A stretch of 64,000 nt of DNA from an uncultured Polaribacter sp. (GTDB lineage Bacteria > Bacteroidota > Bacteroidia > Flavobacteriales > Flavobacteriaceae), in the NCBI GenBank assembly GCA_943787375.1, contig CALSME010000005.1:186001-250000 (forward strand), given 5' to 3'. The notes under the pieces are model-generated. The model was not told the origin of the DNA and did no database searches. It saw only the letters and a program-made list of their open reading frames with translations. Shown here one piece after another: positions 46,982-55,816 of this stretch. The translations under genes and the position numbers were made by a program. Position 1 is the first letter of the stretch, and each line of letters starts with the position of its first letter.

Positions 46982-48250
46982 ATGCACTATTTCAACACTT
47001 TAGAGTTCGCAAAAGAACAAGATGTACTCGATGTACTTTCTTCTTTTCGAAATAAATTTCATATTCCAAAAGATAAAAAAGGGAATGATTGGTTGTATTT
47101 TACGGGAAATTCTTTAGGACTTCAGCCAAAATCTACTCAAAAGTACATTCAGCAAGAATTAGAAGATTGGGCCAATTTAGGCGTTGAAGGTCATTTTGAA
47201 GCAAAGAATCCGTGGTTGGATTACCACGAATTATTAACCGATAAAATGGCGAAAATTGTTGGTGCGAAACCCATTGAAGTTGTGGTGATGAATACTTTAA
47301 CCACCAATCTTCATTTATTAATGGTTTCTTTTTACAGGCCTACAAAAACAAAATATAAAATACTTATTGAAAGTGATGCGTTTCCATCAGATCGTTATGC
47401 CGTAGCATCTCAATTAAAATTTCATGGCTACTCCGATGCCGATCTTATTGAATGGAAACCCCGGGAAGGAGAAGACCTATTAAATATAGCTGATTTAGAA
47501 ATGATCGTTTCAGAACAGGGAGACGAAATTGCACTCCTCTTAATAGGGGGTGTCAATTATTATACAGGACAGTTTTTAGATCTTAAAAGAATTGCAGCCA
47601 TTGGGCATTCAAAGAACTGTGTTGTGGGTATTGATTTAGCGCATGGTGTTGGAAACATTCAACCCAATTTACACGATTCTAATGTGGACTTTGCAGCGTG
47701 GTGTACCTACAAATATTTAAATTCAGGTCCTGGAAGCTTGGCAGGTTTGTTTGTGCATGAAAAGCATGCAAAAAATAAAGACTTACCTCGTTTTGCTGGT
47801 TGGTGGAATCATAACAAAGCAACGCGTTTTAACATGCGTCAACCCTTTGATGTGATGGAAGGTGCAGAAGGATGGCAATTGTCAAATCCGCCCATACTCT
47901 CCATGGCAGCTATTAAAGCTTCCTTAGATTTGTTTGATGAGGTTGGTATGGATGCATTGCGGGAAAAGTCCGAAAAACTCACAGGTTATTTTGAGTTTTT
48001 AATCAATGAAATTGATTCTGAAGATATTACAATCATTACGCCATCCAATCCAGAGGAACGCGGTTGTCAAATATCAATTCAAGTAAAGAACGCAGATAAA
48101 AATTTACATAAGAAATTAACAGCACAACACGTTATCACCGATTGGCGAGAACCAGATGTAATTCGTTGTGCTCCTGTTCCATTATATACCTCGTTTGAAG
48201 AGGTGTATCGAATGGTTTCCATTTTAAAAGAACTGTTAAAAAAAGAGTAA
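46982..48250 (+). CDS. kynU: Kynureninase
   Basis: 422 residues from ATG 46982. The frame extends to a TTG at 46961, but that lies in the promoter. This PLP enzyme cleaves 3-hydroxykynurenine or kynurenine to (3-hydroxy)anthranilate and alanine. DWLYFTGNSLGLQP (about 35-48), SDAFPSDRYA, GIDLAHGVGNI, and WCTYKYLNSGPGSLAG with the PLP Lys near 240 are conserved. It is the first gene of a catabolic cluster continuing to 54852. Confidence 0.97.
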   Translation: MHYFNTLEFAKEQDVLDVLSSFRNKFHIPKDKKGNDWLYFTGNSLGLQPKSTQKYIQQELEDWANLGVEGHFEAKNPWLDYHELLTDKMAKIVGAKPIEVVVMNTLTTNLHLLMVSFYRPTKTKYKILIESDAFPSDRYAVASQLKFHGYSDADLIEWKPREGEDLLNIADLEMIVSEQGDEIALLLIGGVNYYTGQFLDLKRIAAIGHSKNCVVGIDLAHGVGNIQPNLHDSNVDFAAWCTYKYLNSGPGSLAGLFVHEKHAKNKDLPRFAGWWNHNKATRFNMRQPFDVMEGAEGWQLSNPPILSMAAIKASLDLFDEVGMDALREKSEKLTGYFEFLINEIDSEDITIITPSNPEERGCQISIQVKNADKNLHKKLTAQHVITDWREPDVIRCAPVPLYTSFEEVYRMVSILKELLKKE

Positions 48251-48321
48251 TAAGGCCTCTTGAGTTAAGAAACCTGATTTTTTATACTACTCAAAAGCTG
48301 CTAGAAAGAAAACTAGAAAAG

Positions 48322-49752
48322 ATGCAAAAGAAAGATAAAATAATAATTGTTGGAGCTGGACTTTGTGGCTCTTTATTGGCTTTGCGTTTTGCACAAAGAG
48401 GGTACAAGGTAGCTGTTTATGAAAGCCGTCCAGATTTACGAAAAACTGCTATTTCTGCAGGAAGATCTATCAATTTAGCTTTGTCAGATAGAGGGTTAAA
48501 AGCATTGAAATTATGCGGTTTAGAAGCAGCTGCAAAAGAAATTTGTATTCCAATGTATGGACGTCTCATGCATGATGCAGCGGGAAATACATTTGCATCG
48601 AATTACTCTGGAAGAGATGGAGAATACATCAACTCTATTTCTAGAGGAGATTTAAATGGGATTCTATTAACGGAAGCGGAACAACATGAAAATGTAACTT
48701 TTCATTTTGATAAAAAGTGTACGCATATTGATATTGTAAATCCGGTTGCTCATTTTGTAGATACTGAAACAGATACAGATTTTACGATTGAGGCCGATGT
48801 TATTTTTGGTGCAGATGGGGCGGGTTCTTCTTTGCGAAAAAGCTATGTATCTGAACGTAATTTTTTGTTCAGTTATTCTCAAAACTATTTAAACCATGGG
48901 TACAAAGAATTGGAGATTCCTGCAGATAAAAATGGAAATCACCAAATTAGTAAAGGGCATTTGCATATTTGGCCTCGAGGAGATTTTATGCTCATTGCAT
49001 TGCCAAATAGGGATGGAAGTTTTACAGTGACACTCTTTTTAAGTTATGACGAAGGTGAATTCAATTTTGAAAACCTGATCACTGAAGAAAAGATCACTGC
49101 ATTTTTTGAGAAAGAATTTCCAGATGCCTTGGCCTTAATTCCTAATATAAAAGAGGAGTTTATCAACAACCCAACCGGACCATTGGGTACCATTAAATGT
49201 TCCCCATGGAGTTATCAGCAAAACACCTTGTTAATTGGTGATTCTTCGCATGCGATTGTTCCTTTTTATGGGCAAGGAATGAATGCGTCTTTTGAGGATG
49301 TTGTTGTTTTAGATGAAATTTTAGCACATAACACAGCACACCTTTCAAATGGAAAGTTGGATTGGGGAGTTGTTTTTAAAGCCTATGAAAAAGCAAGAAA
49401 ACACGATACAGATGCTATTGCAGACTTGGCATTAGATAATTTCCATGAAATGAAAAAGCATGTTGCTAATCCACTGTTTAAAGAAAAAAGAATGATCGAA
49501 ATGGCGTTGGAAAAAACATTTCCAAAACAATATGCATCTAAATATTCGTTGGTTACTTTTAATGCAAATATTGGGTATGACGAAGCCATGAACAGAGGAA
49601 GAGCGCAAGACAAAGCATTGCTGCGATTAATTGCAAACAATGCGATATCAATGACTCCTAGCATGACAAACGAAGCATTGGAAGCGCTACTGTATAGGGT
49701 TATTAAAGAAACGAATCTGATTTTAGAACAGGATCATCATATTGGAATATAA
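48322..49752 (+). CDS. kmo: Kynurenine 3-monooxygenase
   Basis: 476 residues. It hydroxylates L-kynurenine with FAD and NADPH. IIIVGAGLCGSLLALRFAQR (about 8-27) is the FAD Rossmann motif, then GRSINLALSDRG (about 54-65) and GDSSHAIVPFYGQGMNASFE (about 308-327). A C-terminal hydrophobic segment, present in eukaryotic forms, is not obvious. The next gene starts on the base after its stop. Confidence 0.96.
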   Translation: MQKKDKIIIVGAGLCGSLLALRFAQRGYKVAVYESRPDLRKTAISAGRSINLALSDRGLKALKLCGLEAAAKEICIPMYGRLMHDAAGNTFASNYSGRDGEYINSISRGDLNGILLTEAEQHENVTFHFDKKCTHIDIVNPVAHFVDTETDTDFTIEADVIFGADGAGSSLRKSYVSERNFLFSYSQNYLNHGYKELEIPADKNGNHQISKGHLHIWPRGDFMLIALPNRDGSFTVTLFLSYDEGEFNFENLITEEKITAFFEKEFPDALALIPNIKEEFINNPTGPLGTIKCSPWSYQQNTLLIGDSSHAIVPFYGQGMNASFEDVVVLDEILAHNTAHLSNGKLDWGVVFKAYEKARKHDTDAIADLALDNFHEMKKHVANPLFKEKRMIEMALEKTFPKQYASKYSLVTFNANIGYDEAMNRGRAQDKALLRLIANNAISMTPSMTNEALEALLYRVIKETNLILEQDHHIGI

Positions 49753-50274
49753 ATGAAAAAATACATCATTTTGTTGCGTGGAATCAATGTTTCCGGGAAA
49801 AATAAAATTCAGATGGAAGCATTGCGAGGGTTATTAAATGACCTCAATTTTAAAAATGTGCAGACCTATATTCAAAGTGGAAATGTTCTTTTAGATTCAG
49901 AAGAGACAGCTTCCATTGTGTGTCAAAAAATAAAAAAAGGGATTCAAGAGGAATTTGGATTTGAGGTGCCTGTTTTGGCAAGAACCCTAGAGGAGTGGCA
50001 GCATGCTGTTGAAAATTATCCTTTCTCCCTTGAAAATGAAAAAATAGTTGCGTTTACTTTTTTGAATGCAACTTCAAAAGAAACGAATATTGCGATTCAA
50101 TCTCTGGGTGAGGATCAGTATAAAATTGATGGAGATGTTGTGTATTTACATTGCCCAACTGGATTTGCAAGGACAAAATTAACAAACACGGGTATTGAGA
50201 AAAAACTCAATGTAATAGCAACGACAAGAAATTTAAGAACCACATTAAAATTATTAGTATTAGCAACCATATAA
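49753..50274 (+). CDS. DUF1697-family protein
   Basis: 173 residues. [19 protein letters not shown] (about 1-19), [17 protein letters not shown] (about 35-51) and the ending [20 protein letters not shown] are the family signature. The function is unknown. It has zero gap to kmo and 1 bp to the RidA gene, so it is translated as part of the kynurenine operon. Whether that reflects a pathway role is open. Confidence 0.9.
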   Translation: MKKYIILLRGINVSGKNKIQMEALRGLLNDLNFKNVQTYIQSGNVLLDSEETASIVCQKIKKGIQEEFGFEVPVLARTLEEWQHAVENYPFSLENEKIVAFTFLNATSKETNIAIQSLGEDQYKIDGDVVYLHCPTGFARTKLTNTGIEKKLNVIATTRNLRTTLKLLVLATI

Positions 50275-50275
50275 T

Positions 50276-50680
50276 ATGTCAGAAAAAAAAGTAACACCAA
50301 GAGGCGCATATCCACACGTAAAAGTAGTCGGGGATTTTATTTTTGTATCGGGAACGAGTTCTAGAAGAGCAGACAATACCATTGCAGGCGTCGATATTAT
50401 TGATGAAATGGGGACCAAGCATCTCAATATAGCAAGCCAAACCCGAGCAGTTTTGCAAAACATTGATAAAAATCTGCAGTCTGTTGGCGCAAGTATCAAA
50501 GATGTGGTAGACGTTTCGACTTTTTTAGTAAACATGAATGATTTTGCAGGGTATAACAAAACCTATGCTGAGTTTTTTGACAAAGAAACTGGTCCCACAA
50601 GAACCACCGTTGCAGTGCATCAATTGCCACACCCAGATTTGGTGGTGGAGATTAAGGTAACAGCATATAAGAAAGCATAG
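50276..50680 (+). CDS. RidA-family deaminase, probable 2-aminomuconate deaminase
   Basis: 134 residues. The RidA (YjgF) fold shows [13 protein letters not shown] (about 20-32), [19 protein letters not shown], the Arg of [13 protein letters not shown] (about 103-115) and [11 protein letters not shown] with the conserved Glu. In pseudomonad 2-nitrobenzoate and tryptophan catabolism a RidA homologue deaminates 2-aminomuconate. Its place between kmo and an aldehyde dehydrogenase supports that role here. Generic enamine deamination is the alternative. Confidence 0.82.
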   Translation: MSEKKVTPRGAYPHVKVVGDFIFVSGTSSRRADNTIAGVDIIDEMGTKHLNIASQTRAVLQNIDKNLQSVGASIKDVVDVSTFLVNMNDFAGYNKTYAEFFDKETGPTRTTVAVHQLPHPDLVVEIKVTAYKKA

Positions 50681-50737
50681 CCATTGTAACGATTTATATT
50701 GCGCGCTAAGAATTAGATCGCTTTTAAGACAAACAAT

Positions 50738-52180
50738 ATGAAAATACAAAACTACATTAATGGAGAATTTGAAAATCCAATTGAAGACCGTTGGTTGGAT
50801 AATTACAACCCAGCAATTGGAGAAGTGTATGGGCAAATTCCGAACTCATCGTTTGAAGACGTAGAGAAAGCTTACCAAGCTGCAGCTATTGCTTTTTTAA
50901 GTTGGCGTCAAACGACTGTTGATGAAAGAAGTGAAATTCTTTCAAAGATCGCTGACTTAATTCTTGATAAAATCCTTTTTTTAGCTGCAGCAGAATCTAA
51001 AGATAATGGAAAGCCAATTGGTTTAGCTACCGAGATTGATATTCCAAGAGCTGCGGCGAATTTTCAATTTTTTGCCAATGCAATTACCCAGTTTTCATCG
51101 GAAGCACATGAAAGTGTTGGAAGGCATGCTATAAATTTTACATTGCGGCAACCCCTTGGTGTTGTGGGATGCATATCTCCATGGAATTTACCCTTGTATT
51201 TATTTACTTGGAAAATAGCGCCTGCTATTGCAGCAGGAAACTGTGTGGTTGCAAAGCCAAGTGAGATTACCCCCATGACCGCCTATTTATTAGGAGAAAT
51301 TTGTAATGAAGCTGGACTTCCAAAAGGGGTTTTAAATATTGTTCACGGATTGGGGAATACTACTGGGAAAGCCATTGTATCTCATCCCAATATCAAAGCG
51401 ATTTCGTTTACAGGCGGAACAGAAACCGGAGCACAAATTGCCAGAGTTGCAGCACCAATGTTTAAAAAACTATCTTTAGAGTTGGGAGGAAAAAACCCAA
51501 ATATTATTTTTGAGGATTGTAATTACGAAAAGATGATGACCGCAACAGTGCGTTCATCGTTTACAAACCAAGGTCAGATTTGTTTGTGTGGTAGTAGAAT
51601 TTTAGTGGAAGAAAAAATATATGCGCAATTTAAAAAAGATTTTGTTCAAAGGGTTTCTAAATTAATAGTAGGAAATCCATCGGCAGAAAATACAAATATT
51701 GGCGCATTGGTTTCGAAAACACATTTAGAAAAAGTGAAATCCTATATTGATATTGCAGCGAATGAAGGTGGCGTCATTTTATTTGGAGGAAATACTGTTG
51801 TTGTAAAAGGGAGTGAGCATGGGTACTATTTGCAACCAACGGTTATTGAAGTTTTTGATAATAAGTGCAAATTAAATCAAGAAGAAATATTTGGTCCTGT
51901 GGTTACGATTATGTCTTTCAAGTCAGATGCTGAGGCATTGCAATTGGCAAATGATTCAAGATATGGTTTATCGGCAACTTTGTGGACCAATAATTTGAAT
52001 AGAACGCTTCAGTTTTCGAAAGAATTACAAACTGGAATTGTTTGGGTAAATACATGGATGTTACGTGATTTAAGAACTCCTTTTGGCGGGCAGAAAGATT
52101 CTGGTGTAGGTCGTGAAGGGGGATTTGAAGCATTGCGATTCTTTACAGAACCAAAAAATATTTGCATCCAATATGAATAA
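50738..52180 (+). CDS. Aldehyde dehydrogenase, probable 2-aminomuconate-6-semialdehyde dehydrogenase
   Basis: 480 residues. Classical NAD-ALDH motifs are present: CISPWNLPLYLFTWKIAPA (about 144-162), FTGGTETGAQIA, ELGGKNPNIIFED with the general-base Glu (about 248-260), and catalytic Cys in FTNQGQICLCGSRILV (about 275-290). Context points to oxidation of 2-aminomuconic semialdehyde, the step after ACMSD. The sequence alone does not separate it from other hydroxymuconic semialdehyde dehydrogenases. Its stop codon lies inside a 7-bp tandem repeat. Confidence 0.87.
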   Translation: MKIQNYINGEFENPIEDRWLDNYNPAIGEVYGQIPNSSFEDVEKAYQAAAIAFLSWRQTTVDERSEILSKIADLILDKILFLAAAESKDNGKPIGLATEIDIPRAAANFQFFANAITQFSSEAHESVGRHAINFTLRQPLGVVGCISPWNLPLYLFTWKIAPAIAAGNCVVAKPSEITPMTAYLLGEICNEAGLPKGVLNIVHGLGNTTGKAIVSHPNIKAISFTGGTETGAQIARVAAPMFKKLSLELGGKNPNIIFEDCNYEKMMTATVRSSFTNQGQICLCGSRILVEEKIYAQFKKDFVQRVSKLIVGNPSAENTNIGALVSKTHLEKVKSYIDIAANEGGVILFGGNTVVVKGSEHGYYLQPTVIEVFDNKCKLNQEEIFGPVVTIMSFKSDAEALQLANDSRYGLSATLWTNNLNRTLQFSKELQTGIVWVNTWMLRDLRTPFGGQKDSGVGREGGFEALRFFTEPKNICIQYE

Positions 52181-52203
52181 ATAATAAATAATAAATAATA
52201 AAT
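52176..52203 (+). repeat. Four perfect copies of AATAAAT
   Basis: The 7-bp unit AATAAAT is repeated four times without error and includes the stop codon of the upstream aldehyde dehydrogenase (TAA 52178-52180). Confidence 0.9.
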
Positions 52204-52288
52204 CAGAAAATGAAGTCTATTTGTGCTGGTAAATTTGGTAAAAGATTCAAATAGATTACTGTGGAAATAGTTTTCAAAATATAAATTA

Positions 52289-52308
52289 GGTCTCGACTGC
52301 GGTCGACC
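52289..52308. repeat. Short GTCGA-type inverted repeat
   Basis: GGTCTCGACTGCGGTCGACC folds as CGAC/GTCG around TGCG, with flanking GG/CC. Similar GTCGAGC-GCAGTCGAG palindromes are, from memory, scattered in flavobacterial intergenic DNA. It lies 16 bp before the SDR start, in an otherwise featureless 144-bp gap. Confidence 0.5.
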
Positions 52309-52324
52309 ATTCAGAAACGATAAG

Positions 52325-53101
52325 ATGAATCTAAATATTCAAAACAAAAACGCATTGGTTTGCGGAAGTACGCAAGGAATTGGACTGGCAACGGCTATTT
52401 TGTTAGCCGAAGAGGGTGTAAATGTGACGCTTATTGCAAGAAATGAAGAGAAGTTGAAGAAAACCGTAGCACAATTGCCAAACAAAAATCAATGCCATGG
52501 GTATTTGGTGGCTGATTTTTCAAAGCCAAAGGAATTAAAAGAGGTCCTAGCGAACTCCGATTTGCAATTTCATATCTTGGTAAACAATACAGGAGGTCCT
52601 GCGGGAGGTCCCATATTTAAAGCTAAAATAGAAGAATTTGAAAGCGCTTTTACCCAACATTTAAAATGCAATCATCTTTTAGTACAATGTTTAGTGCCGT
52701 TTATGAAAACACAATGTTTTGGTCGAATTATCAATGTGATTTCAACTTCAGTAAAACAACCTTTAGAAGGGTTGGGTGTATCTAATACGATTCGTGGTGC
52801 GGTAGCAAGTTGGTCTAAAACATTGGCGAATGAGTTGGGTGAATTTGGAATCACGGTGAATAATGTGTTGCCTGGTGCTACTGGGACCGAGCGATTGAAA
52901 GAAATCATTAATAATAAAGCAGTGACATCGGGTCTGACTTTTGATGCGGTTGCTGCCGCGATGAAAAATGCGTCACCTGCAAAGCGATTCGCAAAACCTG
53001 AAGAGGTGGCGAGTGCCATTGTTTTTTTAGCGAGTGAAAAAGCAAGTTACATTAATGGAATTAATGTTCCAGTTGATGGTGGAAGAACAAAAAGTTTGTG
53101 A
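52325..53101 (+). CDS. Atypical short-chain dehydrogenase/reductase in the kynurenine cluster
   Basis: 258 residues. The cofactor motif GSTQGIG (about 14-20), VNNTGGPAGG in place of NNAG, and the SDR C terminus INGINVPVDGGR are present. The active site is unusual: after NVISTSVKQPLEG the expected YxxxK is replaced by SNTIRGAV, with no Tyr or Lys. Related FabG-like SDRs with this N/R variant exist, but their reactions are poorly known. It lies between the ALDH and the dioxygenase, so it may act on a pathway intermediate. Confidence 0.8.
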   Translation: MNLNIQNKNALVCGSTQGIGLATAILLAEEGVNVTLIARNEEKLKKTVAQLPNKNQCHGYLVADFSKPKELKEVLANSDLQFHILVNNTGGPAGGPIFKAKIEEFESAFTQHLKCNHLLVQCLVPFMKTQCFGRIINVISTSVKQPLEGLGVSNTIRGAVASWSKTLANELGEFGITVNNVLPGATGTERLKEIINNKAVTSGLTFDAVAAAMKNASPAKRFAKPEEVASAIVFLASEKASYINGINVPVDGGRTKSL

Positions 53102-53147
53102 ATTTAGAGAATTCTTGCGTTTGGGAACGCACAAAAAAAATAAAAAA

Positions 53148-53675
53148 ATGAATTTAGTACAGCCTTTAAATTTTAAAAAGTGGATTGATGAACATCGTCA
53201 TTTATTAAAACCACCTGTTGGAAACAAACAAGTGTGGGATCATGGCGAGTATATTGTAATGGTTGTTGGTGGTCCCAATAACCGAAAAGATTATCATTAC
53301 AATGAAACTCCAGAGTTTTTTTATCAAGTTGAAGGGAATATGGTTTTAAAAATCATTGATAAAAATGGAAAGATGATTGATGTAGTAATTAACGAAGGGG
53401 ATATTTATTTACTGCCTGCGAGGGTGCCGCATTCTCCGCAAAGAAAGGAAAATACTGTTGGTCTAGTGATCGAATACCCTCGGTCTGAAGGCGTGTTGGA
53501 TGCGTTAGAATGGTATTGTGAAAACTGTGGAAATGCATTGTATAGAGAGCCGTTCGCATTGGATAATATTGAAACAGATATGCCGATCATTTTTGATGGA
53601 TTTTATTCAGACAAACAAAAATGTACTTGTGATGCTTGTGGGACAGTAATGCAAGCTCCTAAAAAAGTAAAATAG
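53148..53675 (+). CDS. nbaC: 3-Hydroxyanthranilate 3,4-dioxygenase
   Basis: 175 residues from ATG 53148 (MNLVQPLNFKKW). The frame is open further upstream into the SDR gene, but homology begins here. It opens the ring of 3-hydroxyanthranilate. The cupin Fe(II) ligands are His50, Glu56 (YHYNETPEFFYQ) and His95 (LPARVPHSPQR). Two CxxC pairs near the C terminus (CENCG, CDACG) form the rubredoxin-like iron site found in bacterial forms. It matches HaaO/NbaC in length. Confidence 0.95.
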   Translation: MNLVQPLNFKKWIDEHRHLLKPPVGNKQVWDHGEYIVMVVGGPNNRKDYHYNETPEFFYQVEGNMVLKIIDKNGKMIDVVINEGDIYLLPARVPHSPQRKENTVGLVIEYPRSEGVLDALEWYCENCGNALYREPFALDNIETDMPIIFDGFYSDKQKCTCDACGTVMQAPKKVK

Positions 53676-53681
53676 TGCACT

Positions 53682-53748
53682 TTCGTCTTTTATAAAAAAG
53701 GACGAATTATTTTAATTAAATGAAAAGCCCGCTAGGCAAAAGCCTGGC
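53682..53748 (+). other. Two hairpins between the dioxygenase and ACMSD genes
   Basis: TTCGTC (53682-53687) pairs with GACGAA (53701-53706) and is followed by a T-rich stretch, as in a weak terminator. GCTAGGC-AAAA-GCCTGGC (53731-53748) is a compact hairpin ending 12 bp before the next ATG. Confidence 0.5.
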
Positions 53749-53760
53749 AATAATAGCAAG

Positions 53761-54852
53761 ATGGAAAAACGAAAACTACGCATAAACGGACATTCACATT
53801 TACTGCCTTATCCAGAACAAATTCCTCAGTTTATGAAAGACAAGGAGATTTTTTGGGTAGATGACGAACGAAAGCATATGCTGCAAAAAGGATGGAAGCG
53901 TCCGGTTACTGACTCTAGTTTTTTCTTAGATGAGAAGCTGCTGTGGATGGAAAAAAATAAGTTAGACCATGCGGTAGTTTTGAATCTCTCTCAGTTGTAC
54001 GGGAACGGCTTGCGGTTAGAAGAAATGAAAAAAGCGTTGCGCTTTCAAAATGATTTTAATGCGAAAGTACAGCACGACCATCCTGACAAGTTTACCTGCG
54101 GTTTTGTAGTACACCCTGGTTTTATTCAAGGAGCTTTGTATGAAATAGAGCGCTGTGTAGAAGAATTGGGCTTGAAGGTCTTGTGCTTGCCAACACATTT
54201 TATGGATTCAATTGGGCAATGGCGCTGTGTTTTTGATAAGGAAAATGATCGAATTTTTGAATTGGCAGACAAATATAAATTGGCGATTGAAATTCATCCT
54301 TATGATGGCGATAAAATGATAAAATTAGAAAATAACAATTGGCGTTTTCACTTAATCTGGATGTTGGCTCAATGTGGCGATGCCTATCATTTTTATACTT
54401 TAAACGGAATGCAAGAACGATTTAAAAATATTAGAACTTGTTTTGCACATGGTGGTCAATTGGCACAGATGAATTTAGGAAGACGTATTCAAGGTTTTGA
54501 TGGTAGACCGGATTTGTTTGAAGGGAAAACACACCCAAGAAAAGCGGTGGGGCATAAAAATATTTTTTTCGACACTTTGGTGCACGATACGGATTCTCTA
54601 AAGTTAATGATTGATAAACAGGGTTCTAGTCAAGTAATTATGGGGTTAGATGATCCATATCCTTTGGGAGAAATGGAGAGTGATGCGCAATCTTCCTATC
54701 CTGGAAAAATTTTAGACTTGGCGAAAGACAGACAGATTATTAATGAGCAACAATATGATCAAATCTGGGAAGATAATACGCTTCAGTGGTTGTTTGGTGA
54801 CGACGAAAAAGCGAAACAAGATTTGATAGATAAGATACTCTCAAAAAAATAA
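53761..54852 (+). CDS. nbaD: 2-Amino-3-carboxymuconate-6-semialdehyde decarboxylase-like amidohydrolase
   Basis: 363 residues. ACMSD-type metal residues: GHSH (10-13), HPGF, EIHPYDGD (about 176-183), CFAHGGQLAQ (about 234-243) and GLDDPYPLGE (about 300-309). It removes the carboxylate from the ring-cleavage product of 3-hydroxyanthranilate, diverting it from quinolinate. The protein is slightly longer than the roughly 335-residue ACMSDs. Its place after the dioxygenase supports the call. Confidence 0.9.
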   Translation: MEKRKLRINGHSHLLPYPEQIPQFMKDKEIFWVDDERKHMLQKGWKRPVTDSSFFLDEKLLWMEKNKLDHAVVLNLSQLYGNGLRLEEMKKALRFQNDFNAKVQHDHPDKFTCGFVVHPGFIQGALYEIERCVEELGLKVLCLPTHFMDSIGQWRCVFDKENDRIFELADKYKLAIEIHPYDGDKMIKLENNNWRFHLIWMLAQCGDAYHFYTLNGMQERFKNIRTCFAHGGQLAQMNLGRRIQGFDGRPDLFEGKTHPRKAVGHKNIFFDTLVHDTDSLKLMIDKQGSSQVIMGLDDPYPLGEMESDAQSSYPGKILDLAKDRQIINEQQYDQIWEDNTLQWLFGDDEKAKQDLIDKILSKK

Positions 54853-54882
54853 TTGGGTGTTATTAAGTATTTTCAAAATGGA

Positions 54883-55302
54883 TTAAATTTTTATTCGCAT
54901 GCTGCTATTTTCTGTTAATAGAAATTTTGCATCTTCATATTTTGGAGGGCCCATAAACCCTTTTGCATTGTTAGAACACCCGTAGGCTTCTTTTGGGATT
55001 CCAAAGAAATTGACATCCATTTTTTTATTGCTGTTTTTGTCGTGAAAAACTGCAATTGCATATTCTCCTTTAGGGATTTCTTTAAAAGTATACGTCACTT
55101 TTTTATCAGTAATTTTTGTGATTGCATTTTTAAAATCTGTTTTTAGAAATTGTGCTTTCTCATTGTGCAATGCAATCAAAACTTGCCCTTCATTGGAATC
55201 TAACCCACTAATAAAAACCGTTATCTGAAATGTTTCTTCTTGTGCATTCGTTGTAAAAAAACCACTAAAAATGAATGCCGTCATTAAAATTATTTTCTTC
55301 AT
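54883..55302 (-). CDS. DUF2141 secreted protein
   Basis: 139 residues from ATG 55302. The frame extends upstream to 55356, but the signal peptide begins here (MKKIILMTAFIFSGFFTTNA). The mature part has VFISGLDSNEGQVLIALHNE, IPKGEYAIAVFHDKNSNKKM and GIPKEAYGCSNNA, typical of DUF2141. Periplasmic. Function unknown. Confidence 0.88.
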   Translation of the reverse strand: MKKIILMTAFIFSGFFTTNAQEETFQITVFISGLDSNEGQVLIALHNEKAQFLKTDFKNAITKITDKKVTYTFKEIPKGEYAIAVFHDKNSNKKMDVNFFGIPKEAYGCSNNAKGFMGPPKYEDAKFLLTENSSMRIKI

Positions 55303-55337
55303 ATGGGTTGTTTCTAGATTTTTTAGCGATTTTTTTT

Positions 55338-55802
55338 CTACAAAATAGGAATACATAAATCTACAATAAATTTATTTTCTGGATGCTCTTGTGCATTGTT
55401 GTAGTAAATTTCAAATGGAGCTATTGTTGATTTTTGATACCCATTCTCAAGCATCCATGCAAATGAGGCTTCCCAAGCTTGTTGAAATTGCATCGGGGTA
55501 ATTTCTAAGTTTGAAACAAGACATTTTGTGCTTTCTAGAGTTTTTCGTGTTATTTCTCCTTCAACAGGTATTGGTTTGTTTAAGACAATGCAGGCGCTAA
55601 TTCGTAGGGAGCTTGGATCGGTTGTTTTGGGGCTGTCATGATAAATAGTAACCATTTTTGTGTCCTCATTGATCAATCCTTTTGGAACCGCCCACTGAAC
55701 GAGTCGGTCATATACTGTTCCAATAGCTTCCATTTTTCCTTTGTAGGAAATGGCAGCAAGGGTTAAGGTTTCGACTTGTTTTACAACCGTATTTGTTTTC
55801 AT
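55338..55802 (-). CDS. GyrI-like/AraC effector-binding-domain protein
   Basis: 154 residues. The repeated small-molecule-binding fold is suggested by LTLAAISYKGKMEAIGTVYD (about 13-32), MVTIYHDSPKTTDPSSLRIS and the second half EASFAWMLENGYQKSTIAPFEIYY (about 110-133). There is no DNA-binding helix, so it is a stand-alone effector-binding protein. It lies 35 bp upstream of the DUF2141 gene on the same strand. Confidence 0.78.
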   Translation of the reverse strand: MKTNTVVKQVETLTLAAISYKGKMEAIGTVYDRLVQWAVPKGLINEDTKMVTIYHDSPKTTDPSSLRISACIVLNKPIPVEGEITRKTLESTKCLVSNLEITPMQFQQAWEASFAWMLENGYQKSTIAPFEIYYNNAQEHPENKFIVDLCIPIL

Positions 55803-55816
55803 TTTATTCTTATTTT

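Noticed and set aside
53034-53147. Upstream extension of the 3-hydroxyanthranilate dioxygenase
   Set aside because: It overlaps the SDR gene in another frame and adds sequence with no family similarity. The ATG at 53148 gives the normal length.
46982-54852. Horizontal transfer of the kynurenine cluster
   Set aside because: Base composition and codon use look like the neighbours by eye, and no mobile genes flank it.
55303-55356. Upstream extension of the DUF2141 protein
   Set aside because: It would place 18 residues ahead of a good signal peptide and overlap the GyrI-like gene.
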